The position numbers and the translations under genes are program-made. The notes under the pieces are model-generated. The model ran no database searches. It had not been told where the DNA came from and worked only from the letters and a program-made list of their open reading frames with translations. A DNA stretch of 64,000 bases, from positions 78,657 to 142,656 of the forward strand of contig NZ_LMCW01000005.1 in assembly GCF_001424945.1 (NCBI RefSeq), in the 5' to 3' direction. Position 1 is the stretch's first letter. Every line of letters begins with the position of its first letter. Below are positions 63,851 to 64,000 of the stretch, piece by piece. Source of the DNA: Rhizobium sp. Root1203 (lineage in GTDB: Bacteria; Pseudomonadota; Alphaproteobacteria; Rhizobiales; Rhizobiaceae).

Positions 63851-64000
63851 TCAGATCAGGTTCGTTTCGACGTCGATATTGCCGCGAATGGCCTTGGAAT
63901 AGGGGCAGATCTCGTGGGCTGCGTGGATCAGCTGGCGTGCGACGTCGCGGTCGATATCCGGCACACTGACGTTCAGGCGTGGCGACACCCGGCTGAATGT
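63851..64000 (-). CDS. ohr: Organic hydroperoxide resistance protein, Ohr type (5' truncated)
   Basis: Only the last 49 residues are in view; the rest lies beyond the window. The fragment contains AHEICPYSKAIRGNIDV, the C-terminal catalytic-Cys region of Ohr (HEVCPYS-type) in the OsmC/Ohr superfamily, and ends at TGA 63851-63853. Ohr reduces organic peroxides with a Cys pair and lipoyl partners. In this family the gene is often controlled by OhrR, which is not visible here. Confidence 0.88.
   Translation of the reverse strand, partial: TFSRVSPRLNVSVPDIDRDVARQLIHAAHEICPYSKAIRGNIDVETNLI

Noticed and set aside
1..64000. CRISPR arrays, tRNA/rRNA genes, prophage or transposase genes
   Set aside because: I looked along both strands and found no regularly spaced repeats, cloverleaf-like segments next to gaps, or recognisable phage or transposase proteins; small RNAs cannot be excluded by eye.

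Overview
The window is about 64 kb of high-GC chromosomal-type DNA from an alphaproteobacterium, most probably a Rhizobiaceae member of the Sinorhizobium/Ensifer kind. Support for this comes from a CyaC-like diheme/2Fe-2S adenylate cyclase, several class III cyclase-fold genes, a cyoABCD-surf1 operon with a long CyoA tail, CUT1 sugar ABC operons under LacI control, and a dTDP-rhamnose cluster next to an EPS-type initiating sugar transferase. I saw no rRNA, tRNA, CRISPR array, insertion sequence or prophage gene.

Layout. (1) 1-2983: the end of a branched-chain-amino-acid-type ABC operon, livHMGF, with livH cut by the window edge. (2) 3325-27132: an envelope-glycan and cyclic-nucleotide region. 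It holds an MBL-fold hydrolase, a GT4 glycosyltransferase with a polysaccharide deacetylase, a redox-type cyclase (CyaC) coupled to an FkbM methyltransferase, a small methyltransferase, a DUF3095 cyclase-like protein, a nucleotide-sugar dehydrogenase, a second cyclase with non-canonical substrate residues, a peptide/oligosaccharide importer (fused ATPase, Tat-exported SBP, two permeases), three more glycosyltransferases, a 904-aa ABC exporter with a ruined ATPase domain, and a stand-alone cyclic-nucleotide-binding protein. (3) 27205-35357: an MHS-type MFS transporter, cyoABCD-surf1 (bo3 quinol oxidase) and an FAD/NAD(P) oxidoreductase. (4) 35.7-39.7 kb: an asymmetric heterodimeric ABC exporter pair. 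(5) 39.7-51.8 kb: an aldo/keto reductase, a CUT1 sugar importer operon with epimerase and dehydrogenase, a Bcr/CflA efflux pump with divergent TetR, and glycerate 2-kinase plus LacI regulator. (6) 51.9-56.8 kb: rmlB-D-A-C and a polyprenyl-phosphate sugar transferase. (7) 56.8-64 kb: a 2-kb gene-poor AT-rich stretch, a DMT transporter, a sterol-desaturase-family enzyme, a LuxR regulator with a pseudo-receiver, a Tat-exported epoxide-hydrolase-like protein and the C-terminus of Ohr.

How the parts may work together. Region 2 places three cyclase-fold proteins, one possible phosphodiesterase and one cNMP-binding protein among at least seven glycan or sugar-modification enzymes and two ABC systems. 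I infer, without proof, a locus in which cyclic nucleotides (one input being quinone redox state through CyaC) control making or exporting a surface glycan. The degenerate ABC protein paired with the cNMP-binding protein is the most unusual element. In region 5, identical LacI-type palindromes in front of the sugar operon and in front of the lacI-glycerate kinase pair suggest one regulon that takes up a sugar or sugar acid and ends in glycerate phosphorylation.
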